Source: Bacteroides intestinalis (GTDB lineage: Bacteria > Bacteroidota > Bacteroidia > Bacteroidales > Bacteroidaceae). From it: 64,000 nucleotides of DNA. Shown in pieces: positions 53,363 to 61,382 of the stretch. The notes under the pieces were generated by a model that saw nothing but the letters and a program-made list of their open reading frames with translations, had not been told where the DNA came from and did no database searches. The position numbers and the translations under genes are program-made. The DNA is taken from contig NZ_QRZF01000012.1 in NCBI RefSeq assembly GCF_003464595.1, positions 1 through 64,000 on the forward strand, written 5' to 3'. Position 1 is the stretch's first letter; every line of letters starts with the position of its first letter.

Positions 53363-55204
53363 ATGAAAAGTAAATATATAATATTCGCATTATTATTGGC
53401 CGTTGCCACTTCTTTCGTTAGTTGTGACGAAGATGGCTGGCTGCAGAGAGACCCTAAGGACAGGATTACCGATGAACAACTCTGGAATGACCCCAATATG
53501 ATACTGGGACTGTTGGCAAACTATTACGACAGAATGCCGCAGCTTGCCGGTGTATTCAATACCGGAACCAACACTGAGTTTGATGATGCCATGTGGTCGG
53601 GACACGTTGACCAAAACGGCCACAATGACCTCAATTATGCCGATGATTACGGAAGATACTGGGACTATGGCTATATCAGAGACATCAACCTGTCATTGGA
53701 GAATATGGAGAAATTCAGTGTGAAGCTGAATGAAACGCAGAAGAAGCAATTCAATGCGGAGTTCCGTTTCATTCGGGCTTATGTGTACTTTGAGCTGGTG
53801 AAGAGAATGGGTGGTGTGCCTCTCATCACTACGCAGTTGATTTATGATGGCAGCGGCGACCCGTCGTCTTTGCAGAACCCCAGAGCGAAAGAATCGGAAG
53901 TCTATGATTTCATTTATAGTGAGATTCAGGACATAAAGGATAATTTCACCCAGACTGAAGGCAGCCGGACCCGTGCCAACAAGATTACGGCATTGGCTCT
54001 CCAAAGCCGCGCCATGCTGTATGCGGGTTCCATTGCCAAGTACAACAGTCAGATGAGTGCCCCCATCAGCACGGCGGGCGGTGAAGTGGGAATCCCGGCA
54101 TCTATGGCTGTGGGTTACTATGAAAAGTCGCTGGAAGCATCCAAGGCTATCATTGCTAATGAGAATTACGAGCTTTATGACATAGCTGGCTCTCCGAAGG
54201 GAGAAAACTTCTATAAACTGTTCATGGATAAAAGTTGTAAAGAGGTTATCTTTGCTAAGGATTTCATGACAGGCAAAGTACATGGATTCACTTATGATAA
54301 CGTGGTTCGCAGTTTCAGAGTCGATATTGAAGGTTCGTCCATACTGTCTCCTTCGCTGAGTCTGGTAGAGAGTTACGACTATCTGGACGGCTCCAAAGGT
54401 ACGTTGCGCGACAAGGATGCTGAGGGCAATTATATTGCTTATGATAAGATTGACGGTATTTTTGCCAACAAGGACGCCCGTCTGTACGGTACGGTGATTT
54501 ATCCGGGAAGTGCTTTCCGTTCGTCACCGGTGCAAATCCAGGCAGGTGTGGCCACTTGGGAAGATGGCGGATACAAATTGAAAGTCGGTGACCTGGCTTC
54601 GGTTTATTCTGACGGTGAGACGCTGACCGGTGCCGATGGTCCGAGAGACAACGACCAGTATGTAAGCAACACCGGATTCTATATCCGCAAGTATGTCAGC
54701 GAGAATCCGCAGGATGGTGTACGTCCGTCGTTGGCATCCAACTGGTATCCTTGGTTCCGCCTGGGCGAAATCTATCTGAATGCTGCCGAAGCAGCCTTCG
54801 AACTGGAAAAGCCGGAAGCAAAGGACTATATCAATAAAGTGAGAGAAGTGCACGGTGGTTTCCCTGCCAACAGTATTCAGACGCTTACCAATGACATAAT
54901 CCGCAATGAGCGTCGTGTGGAACTGGCCTTTGAAGACCATCGTTACTTCGACCTGAAACGTTGGAGAATAGCCGATAAAGTATGGGATGGTTTGGATTCT
55001 AATCCGGTAGCGGTTGTTCACGGTCTGTATCCGTATCGTATTTCTCGTCCGGGGCATCCGGACAATGGCAAGTTCATCTACGAGCGAGTACGTCCGACGC
55101 GTTTCAAGAAAGCCCGTTTCTTTAGGATGGCTAATTACTATTCTTCAATAGACCAGGCTGTCATAAACAATAATCCTAAGATAGTAAAGAATCCGTTCCA
55201 TTAA
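53363..55204 (+). CDS. SusD/RagB-family glycan-binding lipoprotein
   Basis: A 613-residue outer-membrane lipoprotein (lipobox TSFVSC near residue 21). Typical SusD helices are seen in FNAEFRFIRAYVYFELVKRM and WFRLGEIYLNAAEAAFELEK, and the C-terminal RRVELAFEDHRYFDLKRWR motif is strongly conserved in the family. It works as the lid of the SusC barrel encoded just upstream and sits in the same operon as the DUF3823 lipoprotein. Confidence 0.93.
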   Translation: MKSKYIIFALLLAVATSFVSCDEDGWLQRDPKDRITDEQLWNDPNMILGLLANYYDRMPQLAGVFNTGTNTEFDDAMWSGHVDQNGHNDLNYADDYGRYWDYGYIRDINLSLENMEKFSVKLNETQKKQFNAEFRFIRAYVYFELVKRMGGVPLITTQLIYDGSGDPSSLQNPRAKESEVYDFIYSEIQDIKDNFTQTEGSRTRANKITALALQSRAMLYAGSIAKYNSQMSAPISTAGGEVGIPASMAVGYYEKSLEASKAIIANENYELYDIAGSPKGENFYKLFMDKSCKEVIFAKDFMTGKVHGFTYDNVVRSFRVDIEGSSILSPSLSLVESYDYLDGSKGTLRDKDAEGNYIAYDKIDGIFANKDARLYGTVIYPGSAFRSSPVQIQAGVATWEDGGYKLKVGDLASVYSDGETLTGADGPRDNDQYVSNTGFYIRKYVSENPQDGVRPSLASNWYPWFRLGEIYLNAAEAAFELEKPEAKDYINKVREVHGGFPANSIQTLTNDIIRNERRVELAFEDHRYFDLKRWRIADKVWDGLDSNPVAVVHGLYPYRISRPGHPDNGKFIYERVRPTRFKKARFFRMANYYSSIDQAVINNNPKIVKNPFH

Positions 55205-55219
55205 AAAGTAAGTATAAAG

Positions 55220-55894
55220 ATGAAGACAAAAATTTTATTTATAGCAGCATGTGTATGCTTCTTGCTTGCAAGTTGCGAGTATGACAATTACGATGCACCC
55301 AGTGCAAAGCTGTCCGGTAGAGTTGTCTATAATGATGCTCCTGTGGGGGTTCGTACCAATGGAACTCAGTTGGAGCTGTGGCAGGATGGGTATGAATTGT
55401 ATACCAAGATTCCGGTGTACATTGCCCAGGACGGCACGTTCTCTGCGTCCTTGTTCAACGGACAATATAAACTGGTTCGCCTGTCGGGTGCACCCTGGGA
55501 AGACCAGCCTATGGATACGATAAGGATTGAGGTAAAGGGTAATACGGTGGTTGATGTGCCTGTGAAGCCTTATTTCATCATTAAGAATGAGAGTTATCAG
55601 AAAGGAACGGGCAATGCCATTACCGTAAAGTTTACCATTGAGAAGGTGGTGGAATCTGCCGAAGTGAAGTCTGTTAATTTCTATTTGGGAGAGGGTATCC
55701 TGACAGACCATAACAAGAATGAGTATAAGGGTGAACTGGATTTGTCGGGGTTAGTCTTGGGACAGGAAACGACAATGACTGCCACTATACCTGAAAAGAT
55801 GCTGAAAAATGGATATGCATTTGTCCGTATAGGCGTGCAGTCCAATAAGTCGAATGAATACTTCTACACTCAAGTACAGAAAATTAGTTTTTAG
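55220..55894 (+). CDS. DUF3823 surface lipoprotein
   Basis: A 224-residue lipoprotein (lipobox LLASC near residue 19) with two beta-sandwich-like domains. The first begins KLSGRVVYNDAPVGVRTNG and has the DUF3823 landmark GTFSASLFNGQYKLVRLSGAPW. Members are encoded directly after SusD in many PULs and are thought to be surface glycan-binding proteins. It is the last gene of the susC-susD operon, with a strong terminator 30 bp downstream. Confidence 0.9.
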   Translation: MKTKILFIAACVCFLLASCEYDNYDAPSAKLSGRVVYNDAPVGVRTNGTQLELWQDGYELYTKIPVYIAQDGTFSASLFNGQYKLVRLSGAPWEDQPMDTIRIEVKGNTVVDVPVKPYFIIKNESYQKGTGNAITVKFTIEKVVESAEVKSVNFYLGEGILTDHNKNEYKGELDLSGLVLGQETTMTATIPEKMLKNGYAFVRIGVQSNKSNEYFYTQVQKISF

Positions 55895-55924
55895 TAGGGA
55901 GTAGACGAGAGATTGTTTTAGTTG

Positions 55925-55964
55925 AGGCAGAAAATCTTGTAGAAAGGTTTTCTGCCTTTTTCTT
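55925..55964. terminator. Rho-independent terminator
   Basis: AGGCAGAAAA pairs with TTTTCTGCCT across a short loop and is followed by TTTTTCTTTT. It ends the susC operon and may also act on the convergent beta-galactosidase gene. Confidence 0.8.
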
Positions 55965-56003
55965 TTGAAGGGATGGGAGAGCGGGAATTATTTTTGTATC
56001 TGC

Positions 56004-58439
56004 TTATTCTCCGATATTCAGCAAGACTTCCGTCCCTTGCAAGAGCGGTGAAGTGAACTTTACACGAACCTGACCTTTTTCACCGGTCGTCTGTACATAA
56101 GTAAGCAAACGGCCGTGGAAAGCACGGTGATGGTTGTCGGTATAGTCGCTCATATCCCTGTTATCGGAACCTTCGAGCCCTAACAGGTGTGCCGGACCTT
56201 CGATAGTGCAAGTGATATCATTGTCTCCAAGCTTCACGATTGTGCCATTCTCGTCAACGATTTCTACAATGAGATGCGCCGTGGCACGGTCGCAGGAAAG
56301 AGTAGTGCGGTCTGCACTGACCCGAAGGGCATAAGGACGACCGGAAGATTGAATCGAATAGTTTGAAATAGTATTTCCGTTGGCATCGCAACCTTCAGCT
56401 TTTAGTTCGCCTGCTTGATAGGGAATATCCCAGTAGATAATACCACTCTTTTCGTCATAGGGCTTCATGTTGCCTACTACTTTCCCGTTGAGCAACAGAC
56501 GGGCTTGCGGTGCATTGGTATAGCAAACCACGCGTATCTCCTGACCGGAATCATAGTTCCAGATGTCCCATGCATCGGGTGACAGGAAAGTGCGTTTGGA
56601 GTTCTTGAATCTGGCTTGCATAGGATAAGTGCCGATATAAGTAACCGGTTTCTCACTCCACAGTGAAGCACGGAAATGTCCGCGAGGCTTGGGGAAACTA
56701 CCGAAATCGAGCAATCCGGTGTAGAGTCCTCGGGAAGGCCATGCTCCCGATTCACCAAGATAATCCGTACCTGTCCAGATGAATTGTCCAAAGATAAATT
56801 CTTTGTTCTTCACTGCATACCAGGCATCAAGGCCGGAACCGTTTTCACTGCCGTAGATGATACGTTTGGGATAAGTGGCATGATCTTCATCGTAGCGGTT
56901 TTCTGTATAGTTATATCCCACTACATCAACAGCATCAGGATATTCTGTTTCATTGGACATCACGACACCCGCCAGGGCTCCTGTTACAGGGCGAGAAGTA
57001 TCGACAGCGCGTACGCGGGCTGCCAGACGTTTGGCTATCACTCCGATACGCATGGCGTCGGGTGCATCGGGCTTATAGCCGCCAAACATAGGTTGGTTGA
57101 TTTGCGCTCCATCGAGAATAGGATGGGAATAGGGATCATTCGGATAATCTACTTCATTGCCAATACTCCACAGGAAGATGGAGGGATGATTACGGTCACG
57201 GCGTACCATATCGGTGACATCCTGCTCTATCCATTCTTCAAAGAAGTCAAAAGAACCATCAAAGCCCGGTTCACCTTTATTCCATCCTTTGATCCATTTA
57301 CGTTTTGGGAATTCCCATTCATCAGAAGCTTCATCCATAACAAGCAGACCTAATTGGTCGCATAGGTCGTATACGACGGGAGCTTGCGGATTATGGCTCA
57401 TACGGATGGCGTTCACACCTATTTCTTTGAGATTATTCAGGCGGCGTTCCCATACTTCAGGCGGCACTACGGCGCCAAGTACACCGGCATCGTGGTGCAG
57501 ACATACACCTTTGACTTTCATCCAATTGCCGTTAAGTGCGAATCCTTTATTAGGGTCAAAGTCCAGTGTGCGGAGTCCTACTTTGGTTTCACAGCCGTCA
57601 ATGCGCTTTCCATTACTGAGCAATTCAGCTTTCAGTGTATAGAGGTAGGGGTCATTCAGGTTCCAGCGGTGAGGCTTAGTTACTTTCAGTGTGAGGGTTT
57701 CTTTGGTGATACCTTCTTTCCCGTCCGAAACGCGAGTACGGCGTTGTGCTACTTGCTTGCCCACAGCATCGTATAGTGTGGCCGAGAGTTCCAGTTTCTC
57801 ACGGGTAGCTATATGTTTCTGTACTTCCATATCAACGGCTATGGTGGCTTGTCGGTCAGTCAGAGAAGTAGCATACCAGCCTGTGCCCCATTGTGCAAGA
57901 TGTATTTCGGGTGCAGCAATAATCCATACGTCACGATATATGCCCGACCCTGTATACCAACGGGAATCAGCATAACGGCTATGGTCTACACGTACGCTCA
58001 ATACATTGTCACCTTCTTTCAAATACGGGGTCATATCGTAAAGGAACGAGATGTAACCATTGGGGCGTTTACCAAGCAGGTGACCGTTCAGATAAACTTC
58101 ACTACGGTTGTATACTCCTTCGAAGTAAATGTAATGGCGTGCGGCATCATCCGTAATCTTAAAATGTTTACGATACCAAGCTATTCCACCCGGTAAGTAG
58201 CCCGTACAGCTGGCCAGTGAGGGCGACAATTGTCCTTCAATGGACCAGTCGTGCGGCAGCGTAAGTTTGCGCCATTGAGTGTCGTCGAAGGTGGGATTTA
58301 CGATGGTTGAGTCGTCAGTCAGCCGGAAGAGCCATCCGTCGTTGAACTTAGAGGCGTCACCGAATGAGACTTGCGCCCGAACAGGGCAGGCTACCAGAAA
58401 GGCTGCCACGAGAACAGCCAGTGTAAGAGCATTTTTCAT
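56004..58439 (-). CDS. GH2-family beta-galactosidase-like enzyme
   Basis: An 811-residue secreted enzyme. The start at 58439 (MKNALTLAVLVAAFLVAC) is preferred because the -7 box TATATTTG (58469-58476) puts the transcript start at or after the upstream ATGs; it also gives a clear signal peptide. Domains: sugar-binding sandwich (about 30-180), Ig-like (about 185-290), TIM barrel (about 295-600) with acid/base Glu in LWSIGNEVDYPN and nucleophile Glu in IIYGSENGSG, and C-terminal sandwich domains including an added DUF4982-like part. It probably trims galactose from the same glycan handled by GH30. HTCS-type repeats lie upstream at 58503. Confidence 0.88.
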   Translation of the reverse strand: MKNALTLAVLVAAFLVACPVRAQVSFGDASKFNDGWLFRLTDDSTIVNPTFDDTQWRKLTLPHDWSIEGQLSPSLASCTGYLPGGIAWYRKHFKITDDAARHYIYFEGVYNRSEVYLNGHLLGKRPNGYISFLYDMTPYLKEGDNVLSVRVDHSRYADSRWYTGSGIYRDVWIIAAPEIHLAQWGTGWYATSLTDRQATIAVDMEVQKHIATREKLELSATLYDAVGKQVAQRRTRVSDGKEGITKETLTLKVTKPHRWNLNDPYLYTLKAELLSNGKRIDGCETKVGLRTLDFDPNKGFALNGNWMKVKGVCLHHDAGVLGAVVPPEVWERRLNNLKEIGVNAIRMSHNPQAPVVYDLCDQLGLLVMDEASDEWEFPKRKWIKGWNKGEPGFDGSFDFFEEWIEQDVTDMVRRDRNHPSIFLWSIGNEVDYPNDPYSHPILDGAQINQPMFGGYKPDAPDAMRIGVIAKRLAARVRAVDTSRPVTGALAGVVMSNETEYPDAVDVVGYNYTENRYDEDHATYPKRIIYGSENGSGLDAWYAVKNKEFIFGQFIWTGTDYLGESGAWPSRGLYTGLLDFGSFPKPRGHFRASLWSEKPVTYIGTYPMQARFKNSKRTFLSPDAWDIWNYDSGQEIRVVCYTNAPQARLLLNGKVVGNMKPYDEKSGIIYWDIPYQAGELKAEGCDANGNTISNYSIQSSGRPYALRVSADRTTLSCDRATAHLIVEIVDENGTIVKLGDNDITCTIEGPAHLLGLEGSDNRDMSDYTDNHHRAFHGRLLTYVQTTGEKGQVRVKFTSPLLQGTEVLLNIGE

Positions 58440-58468
58440 GGGGTTATGATTATTTAGATTCATTGTTG

Positions 58469-58583
58469 CAAATATAAGCGATATCGACCTCTCATGCCTG
58501 GCATAAATCATTCAGCTTAGGGGTATAAATCATGCAATACCTGGATTTGTGCATTCGGAATAGAGATTTTATTTCTATTTTTG
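58469..58583. promoter_or_regulatory. HTCS-type divergent promoter, GH2 side, with an orphan plus-strand promoter
   Basis: ATAAATCAT repeats at 58503 and 58525 (22 bp apart) sit 27 bp from the minus-strand -7 box of the GH2 gene (58469-58476). A plus-strand TATTTTTG box lies at 58576-58583. The region aligns with 45688-45802 without gaps, the two sharing TTCGGAATA and AGATTTTATT. On the plus side no gene follows for about 880 bp; the first feature downstream is the dyad array. Confidence 0.7.
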
Positions 58584-58744
58584 GCTTGCAATAGAAAGCT
58601 GATAGAGATAACGGACCAAGAGTCACACTTTCTGATCTTGTGTTTGGGGTTTGGTTTAGGAAGAGACTGTGTATTCCTCCTGCCTGATCATTTTGCTACC
58701 TTGCAGCTTTAATCTGCCGGCCGTATTGCCGAAACCGTAAACTT
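58584..58744. other. Gene-free stretch between the GH2 promoter and the dyad array
   Basis: No ORF with support is seen. A transcript from the plus-strand box at 58576 would cross this region and enter the array. Confidence 0.4.
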
Positions 58745-58892
58745 TGCCAACTTCTTGCCACCGTATTGGCACAATTGTGCCATAAGCGTGGCAATGTTGT
58801 GCCAATGCGATGGCAAAGTAGTGCCACTGCGGTGGCAAAAACGTGGGTCTATAGATGGGAGGTGGCCAACCTGTAGATGGGGGAGATTGCTA
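58745..58892. repeat. Array of seven 22-bp dyad units (TGGCAC-N4-GTGCCA)
   Basis: A 16-bp dyad plus a 6-base linker repeats exactly every 22 bp at 58745, 58767, 58789, 58811, 58833, 58855 and 58877. The best unit is the perfect palindrome TGGCACAATTGTGCCA at 58767. The next two are TGGCAATGTTGTGCCA and TGGCAAAGTAGTGCCA. The last three decay gradually. Linkers resemble one another (TAAGCG, ATGCGA, CTGCGG, CTATAG, CTGTAG). The array abuts the stop codon of the DUF6078 gene. Confidence 0.85.
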
Positions 58893-59324
58893 CCATTCGT
58901 AGTCTTCTACGTAAGCATCAAACTCTTGTTTTCCGGTTGCACCGCACTGTTTTAAGATTTTCTGTACGTCCCTTTGTTCGGCAGGGCTGAGGAGGCGTTC
59001 GCCTTTGCGGATGCGGTAGTAGGTTCTTCGGCTGAAGTATTCTATCAGGTGGATTATGGCGAGTTGTCTTTGTTTGTGGGGCAGGTTATCAAGGATATTC
59101 ATGCAGCCTTTGGCATATTGCACCTTTTGACTGGAGCGATAATGGGGACATGCACCCTTCAGTTTAGCCTGGTATTTGGGGCTGATGACTACCCAGTATT
59201 CCGCACTGTCCGGCACTTCTTGCTCTACCAGTTGCCGCAGGCAGGTAGATGCTTTGGGGCACTGGCGGTTGAGGCATAAGGGATAATTGTAGGGTATGTT
59301 CGTAAAATGATGTTCTTCTTCCAT
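58890..59324 (-). CDS. DUF6078-family protein, Cys motif plus possible HTH
   Basis: A 144-residue cytosolic protein. The N-terminal PYNYPLCLNRQCPKASTCLR has Cys17, Cys22 and Cys28; with Cys59 and Cys74 it could bind a metal. The C-terminal part (SRRTYYRIRKGERLLSPAEQ, then VQKILKQCG, residues 98-128) has the look of a helix-turn-helix. DUF6078 is a Bacteroides family without known function. Its stop codon coincides with the end of the 22-bp dyad array, so the protein may recognise that array, which is inference. A minus-strand -7 box TACTTTTG lies at 59387-59394. Confidence 0.7.
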   Translation of the reverse strand: MEEEHHFTNIPYNYPLCLNRQCPKASTCLRQLVEQEVPDSAEYWVVISPKYQAKLKGACPHYRSSQKVQYAKGCMNILDNLPHKQRQLAIIHLIEYFSRRTYYRIRKGERLLSPAEQRDVQKILKQCGATGKQEFDAYVEDYEW

Positions 59325-59386
59325 AGTTGTGAGTTGTTTTTTCCTTAGTGTGTCTGTTTGTGTGTAATGATTGCTAAGGGATACTG

Positions 59387-59444
59387 CAAAAGTAGTTATT
59401 TTATTCTGATATATTTTACGGGCACTAATATTTTTCTATCTTTG
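59387..59444. promoter_or_regulatory. Divergent promoters for DUF6078 and the ECF sigma gene
   Basis: CAAAAGTA at 59387-59394 (minus-strand TACTTTTG) and TATCTTTG at 59437-59444 (plus) are good -7 boxes. The latter is 21 bp upstream of the ATG at 59466. Confidence 0.6.
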
Positions 59445-59465
59445 CCTGTACTTAAATCTGGTGGC

Positions 59466-60056
59466 ATGGAATTTTCAGAACAGTTAGTTGTTGAGCAGTT
59501 GAAACAAGGTAATGAGGAAGCCTATAGATATCTGTATCGAAATCATTATAGTATGCTATGTCATGTGGCTCGTGAATTTGTGGGAGATGGCTTTCTGGCA
59601 GAGACACTTGTAGGTGATGTGATATTCCATATTTGGGAAGTTCGCGAGTTTTTGGATATACAAATCTCTTTACGCAGTTATTTGGTACAGGCGGTCCGTA
59701 ATCGCTGTAAGGACTACCTGTCCTCTAAAAAAGAACGAAGCGAAGTGACTTTTTCAGCCTTGGCGGATAATGAAGATATCAGAGAACGATATATTATTTC
59801 TGAAGAAACGCCTTTGGGTTCATTATTGGAACGGGAATTAGAATATGAAATTTATCGTGCTATTGATGAATTGCCTGAAGAATGCCGGCAGGTTTTTCGA
59901 AAAAGCAGGTTCGAAGGAAAAAAATACGAAGAAATCTCACAGGAAACGGGAATCTCTATAAATACCGTTAAATATCATATAAAGAATGCTTTGGCTACCT
60001 TGTATGGTAAGCTTGGCAAATATCTGCTGACTATCTTTTTTTTCTTTTTCGGTTGA
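59466..60056 (+). CDS. ECF-type sigma factor of a FecR/SusC signalling unit
   Basis: The start is set at MEFSEQLVVEQLKQGNEEAY (196 residues), since the preceding in-frame part spans the promoter. Region 2 (about 10-85) and region 4 (about 130-185, DELPEECRQVFRKSRFEGKK, then YEEISQETGISINTVKYHI) are complete. It belongs to the Bacteroides group of sigma factors held by a FecR-type anti-sigma factor, encoded 71 bp downstream, and released by signal from an STN-bearing TonB transporter. It likely activates the susC-type gene at 61383. Confidence 0.92.
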   Translation: MEFSEQLVVEQLKQGNEEAYRYLYRNHYSMLCHVAREFVGDGFLAETLVGDVIFHIWEVREFLDIQISLRSYLVQAVRNRCKDYLSSKKERSEVTFSALADNEDIRERYIISEETPLGSLLERELEYEIYRAIDELPEECRQVFRKSRFEGKKYEEISQETGISINTVKYHIKNALATLYGKLGKYLLTIFFFFFG

Positions 60057-60127
60057 AATAGTGAGAAAAATTAAATTTAGACTACCCTATCAAATAAAAA
60101 AATCGTCATCCTTATAGAGATACCAAT

Positions 60128-61138
60128 ATGGAAACAAAAACAGCACATATAGATGAACTGATTTCCACCTTCTTGTCAGAAGGGTTGGAGGCAGATGTTT
60201 TGGAAGAATTGAAAGCATGGATTGCCGAATCGGAAGAAAATCGTGTGCACTTTATGAAATGCCAGGAGATCTGGTTCTCTGCAGTGCAGGAACAAGAAGG
60301 AAAATATTATGATCAGGAAAAGGCTTTTGAACTGTTTGAGAAACGGGTGGAAAAACAAAAAGCTGAGAAGAGAAAAGCAAGAATCCCGGTGTGGAGAGGC
60401 TTGTACAAATATGCGGTAGCAATTTTATTATTCGGTTTTATTTCATATTTCTCATACCAGAAAGGAGAGAACAGTTTGAGAAATGCCTTGGCGGAAATAG
60501 AAGTAGAAGCACCATCCGGTTCACAAACTCGTCTCCATTTACCGGATGGCACAACAGTATTACTGAATTCTGATTCTCGTATCACTTATGCACAGGATTT
60601 TGGTGTAAATAGCCGTGAAGTGACTCTGCAAGGTGAAGGATATTTTGAAGTAGCACATAATCAGAAGATACCGTTTTATGTCAAGACAGAGGATGTGCAG
60701 GTACGAGTTTTGGGAACTAAATTCAACTTTCGTGATTACCCTGAAGACGGGGAAGTTGTTGTATCTCTGATTGAAGGTAAAGTGGCTTTGAAGAATAAAA
60801 TTCGTCAAGAGGCTGATTTGGTTTTAATGCCTGATGAGCAAATGGTGCTGGACAAGAAGGAGAAAGTGATGAAAAAAGAGTCGATGAATGCTCAGGCAGT
60901 ATTGCAGTGGGCGGAAGGTTGCCTGTCATTTGATGAAACACCATTGCTGGAAGTCGCTAAAATATTGGAAAGAAGCTATGACGTAGAAATAGAGTTTACT
61001 GAAGAATCTTTGAAGGAGCTTAGGTTCTATGGAAACTTTAACCGAACTAAGCAAGGTCTCAATGATATACTAAACGCATTGTCCGCTACCGGAAAAGTGC
61101 ATTATATGTTGAAAGGAGAAAAAATCGTGTTATATTAA
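60128..61138 (+). CDS. FecR-family anti-sigma factor
   Basis: A 336-residue single-pass protein. The cytosolic N-terminal part (1-90) would bind the sigma factor, a membrane helix spans about 95-110 (YAVAILLFGFISYFSY), and the periplasmic FecR domain follows (about 125-235, VEAPSGSQTRLHLPDGTTVL, then VRVLGTKFNFRDY). The last 70 residues form a DUF4974-type domain (FDETPLLEVAKILERSYDVE) that contacts the STN domain of the transporter. It sits between the sigma and transporter genes as usual for this module. Confidence 0.92.
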   Translation: METKTAHIDELISTFLSEGLEADVLEELKAWIAESEENRVHFMKCQEIWFSAVQEQEGKYYDQEKAFELFEKRVEKQKAEKRKARIPVWRGLYKYAVAILLFGFISYFSYQKGENSLRNALAEIEVEAPSGSQTRLHLPDGTTVLLNSDSRITYAQDFGVNSREVTLQGEGYFEVAHNQKIPFYVKTEDVQVRVLGTKFNFRDYPEDGEVVVSLIEGKVALKNKIRQEADLVLMPDEQMVLDKKEKVMKKESMNAQAVLQWAEGCLSFDETPLLEVAKILERSYDVEIEFTEESLKELRFYGNFNRTKQGLNDILNALSATGKVHYMLKGEKIVLY

Positions 61139-61223
61139 TTATTTTGTTAAACCTTAAATATTATTAATAATGAACAGAAGTCCATAAGAGCTAACGAAAA
61201 AGGGACATATAGAGTATATATAA

Positions 61224-61258
61224 GAAAATCGGAAGATGTACGAGACCTCCCGATTTTC
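61224..61258 (+). terminator. Intercistronic hairpin before the STN-type susC
   Basis: GAAAATCGGAAG pairs with CTCCCGATTTTC around an 11-base loop, followed by a short T/C-rich stretch. It probably separates the sigma/FecR transcript from the transporter, which may have its own sigma-dependent promoter in 61139-61382. Confidence 0.6.
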
Positions 61259-61382
61259 ACTTCTCGTCCTTCAACTCAGTCAATTAAGTGTAAGGTGCTT
61301 TTAAGAAGTGTTACAAAAGTAATGAAAACATTTCTTTAAGAACGCCTTTTATCAGATGTTTTAATCATTAATTTCTAAATTT

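Noticed and set aside
53693..54283. Long minus-strand frame inside the susD gene (also 54524-55057)
   Set aside because: These are antisense shadows of a strongly conserved SusD coding sequence, with no start signals or known domains.
56676..57353. Plus-strand 225-codon frame antisense to the GH2 gene
   Set aside because: It overlaps the catalytic barrel of the enzyme on the other strand and has no promoter or family resemblance.
58745..58892. CRISPR-like array
   Set aside because: The 22-bp period is too short, and the linkers are 6 bases and similar to each other rather than unique spacers. No cas genes are present.
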